In this document: piece after piece, positions 62,639 to 64,000 of the stretch
Numbering within the stretch: the first letter of the stretch is position 1
How the letters are laid out: the number at the start of each line of letters is the position of its first letter
From: Phycisphaerae bacterium
Lineage (GTDB): Bacteria > Planctomycetota > Phycisphaerae > Sedimentisphaerales > Anaerobacaceae
Length of the DNA stretch: 64,000 nucleotides
Assembly (NCBI GenBank): GCA_028714255.1
Contig: JAQTMR010000002.1
Location: forward strand, 124,001-188,000
Direction: 5' to 3'
Translations under genes and position numbers: made by a program
Notes under the pieces: generated by a model
Databases searched by the model: none
Told to the model about the DNA's origin: nothing
Seen by the model: only the letters and a program-made list of their open reading frames with translations

Positions 62639-62942
62639 CTCGGTACTGATGAAGACTGTGCCAACCTCATAAAAAATGATAAACGGCAGCAGGAAAAGGA
62701 TGGCGTAAATCGGCCTGCTTGTCCGCTCGAAATAGGAGTCCTGCGTGAAGTTGAGCAGTTGGCTTGCGCTGCTTTTGTATTTACCTTCCGTTCTGTTGGC
62801 CGCAATTGTATTTCGTAGTCTGGTTATTTTTCACCGCCTGATATCAAAAAATAGTTGACCGCAGGGCTTAAATTTCGCAGAGTTTAATTTAAATAAAAGG
62901 AAATTACAATAGCCGATACTTTTATTCGGGAAAACCGTTACG

Positions 62943-63605
62943 ATGCTAAGCGAACAGCTTACTGAAATTTATCAACTGTTATTCGACCGCTTCGGCCCCC
63001 AGGACTGGTGGCCGGGCGAGACCCAATTCGAGATAATCACAGGGGCCATACTGACGCAGAACACAAATTGGGGCAATGTCGAAAAAGCGATAGCGAACCT
63101 CAAAAATGCAGACCTGTTAACGCCCGAAAAGCTCTATCATCTCGACGCCCCGAAACTCGCCGAGCTTATCCGCCCGGCGGGCTATTACAATATAAAAACC
63201 AAAAGGCTCAAGAGCTTCCTCGATTGGCTCTTTAACAATTACGAGGGGCAACTGGAAAATCTCGAAGCCCTTGACACCGGCCGTTTAAGAGAAGAGCTTT
63301 TAGCGGTAAAAGGCATCGGCCCGGAAACCGCCGATTCAATTTTGCTTTACGCCTTCGACAGGCCCATCTTCGTTGTTGATGCCTACACCGCGAGGGTAGC
63401 TGTCCGCCACGGATTAATCGAGCCTGACTTTGGCTATGAACAATTACGGGACTTGTTTCAGTCGAACCTTGCAGAAGACGTTCAGCTTTTCAATGAGTAT
63501 CACGCCCTGCTTGTTCGGCTGGGCAAAGAATTTTGCAGACCCAACGCCAAATGCCCCAACTGCCCGCTCGAAAAACTCCCGCACAATCTTGTTTTCAAAC
63601 AGTAA
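62943..63605 (+). CDS. HhH-GPD DNA glycosylase (endonuclease III-like)
   Basis: The 220-aa protein has the helix-hairpin-helix GPD fold: AILTQNTNWGNVEKAI, LAVKGIGPETADSILLYAF, and VVDAYTARV with the catalytic Asp. The position of the Nth lyase Lys is occupied by Glu (GPET), so it is likely a monofunctional base-excision glycosylase. The C-terminal iron-sulfur site reads CRPNAKCPNCPL, with only three cysteines, so a fourth ligand is missing or displaced. It starts 300 bp upstream of the window's last gene. Confidence 0.9.
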   Translation: MLSEQLTEIYQLLFDRFGPQDWWPGETQFEIITGAILTQNTNWGNVEKAIANLKNADLLTPEKLYHLDAPKLAELIRPAGYYNIKTKRLKSFLDWLFNNYEGQLENLEALDTGRLREELLAVKGIGPETADSILLYAFDRPIFVVDAYTARVAVRHGLIEPDFGYEQLRDLFQSNLAEDVQLFNEYHALLVRLGKEFCRPNAKCPNCPLEKLPHNLVFKQ

Positions 63606-63636
63606 ATCAAGGCCAATATGCTATTAGAGGAGAAAT

Positions 63637-64000
63637 ATGGAAAAGCCGTGTTTGAATGACAAAAACGAATTCCCGGATGATGAAGTTTTAAGTCGCTATC
63701 TTGGAAAAGCGAAAAAGGCGTGGGATTCATTTATCGCTTTCTTAAATGAGAACCATCCTTCGTTTTCCGGAGAGTGGCGATATTACAATGACGGAAAGAG
63801 TTGGCTTTACAAAATAACTAAAAAGAAGAAAACTATATGCTGGGTCTCAGTTTATCTCAATATGTTCAAAACCAGCTTTTATTTTTCTGATAAGGCAGAA
63901 GATTTAATAAAGGCAAGTAAGCTAAAAAAAGAATATATTGATAAGTTCATTCACGGGAAAAGATACGGAAAAATAAGAGGAATAACTGTAGAAGTTAAAA
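63637..64000 (+). CDS. DUF3788 family protein, truncated by the window end
   Basis: An ATG with GAGGAG 4 nt upstream opens a frame that runs off the window after 121 codons. The sequence (MEKPCLNDKNEFPDDEVL, EWRYYNDGKSWLYKITKKKK, FYFSDKAEDLIKAS, GKRYGKIRGITVEVK) fits the DUF3788 family, usually about 140 aa, so only some 20 residues are missing. Function unknown. It follows the glycosylase by 31 bp. Confidence 0.8.
   Translation, partial: MEKPCLNDKNEFPDDEVLSRYLGKAKKAWDSFIAFLNENHPSFSGEWRYYNDGKSWLYKITKKKKTICWVSVYLNMFKTSFYFSDKAEDLIKASKLKKEYIDKFIHGKRYGKIRGITVEVK

Overview
This window looks like a chromosome segment from an anaerobic planctomycete of the Phycisphaerae/Sedimentisphaerales type. 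The assignment is inferred from gene content: a complete carbonyl-branch Wood-Ljungdahl (CODH/ACS) operon lies beside large secreted proteins with planctomycete-style dockerin repeats, a PEP-CTERM-like protein, a DUF1844 protein, and intergenic DNA rich in short palindromic repeats. No database search was possible, so all family names come from motifs and sequence recognition.

Layout. 1-2.7 kb (+): LOG-family hydrolase, exported protein, hisD. 2.7-9.7 kb (-): a tight run gltX, PfkB kinase, thpR, recA, alaS, with glnS divergent from it. 11.6-15.3 kb (-): smpB, DUF1844, trpC, an RMD1/DUF155-like protein and a TauE half-transporter, with DUF4870 upstream. 15.6-17.5 kb (-): metF and a pterin-binding methyltransferase, followed by a strong terminator hairpin. 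A 550-bp gap follows with DnaA-box-like sites. 18-23.3 kb: DUF2089/YIP1 pair, long-form thiE, a small membrane protein, an LTA-synthase-like sulfatase.

23.4-35.7 kb (-) is the metabolic core. In transcription order it runs CooF-like ferredoxin, FAD/NAD oxidoreductase, acsA (CODH), acsB (ACS), acsC, acsV, cooC, acsD, acsE. Methyl groups made by MetF can pass from methyl-THF through AcsE to the corrinoid protein AcsCD. AcsV reactivates the corrinoid, AcsA supplies CO, and AcsB assembles acetyl-CoA. The ferredoxin and oxidoreductase probably link CODH electrons to NAD(P)H. DUF3786 and a second CooC-type ATPase point the other way at 36.2-37.6 kb.

37.6-41.4 kb: a dockerin/lamin-tail/CotH exported protein, tRNA-Thr(TGT) and the PEP-CTERM-like protein. 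41.4-48.1 kb is an accessory zone between MEMO/purE and an M20 peptidase. It holds a retropepsin-like/DUF5678 pair, small membrane proteins, a winged-helix-like protein, a tiny basic protein, and a second copy of the purE 3' end. 48-54.4 kb: M20 deacylase, zinc-ribbon coiled-coil protein, an RNase HI-PurN fusion, clpC with a consensus promoter. 54.8-64 kb: coiled-coil and TPR-like proteins, a 1024-aa beta-helix/dockerin protein, a SurA-like protein, DUF2617-like, CPBP protease, HhH-GPD glycosylase and a DUF3788 protein cut by the window end.

The most unusual signal is a set of short palindromic repeats that enter coding sequence in frame. They occur in the M20 deacylase, the MEMO protein and the PurE N-terminus, and as the C-terminal tails of HisD and AcsD. 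Other leads are the duplicated purE 3' end and the RNase H-GART fusion. No CRISPR array, transposase, integrase or rRNA was seen.
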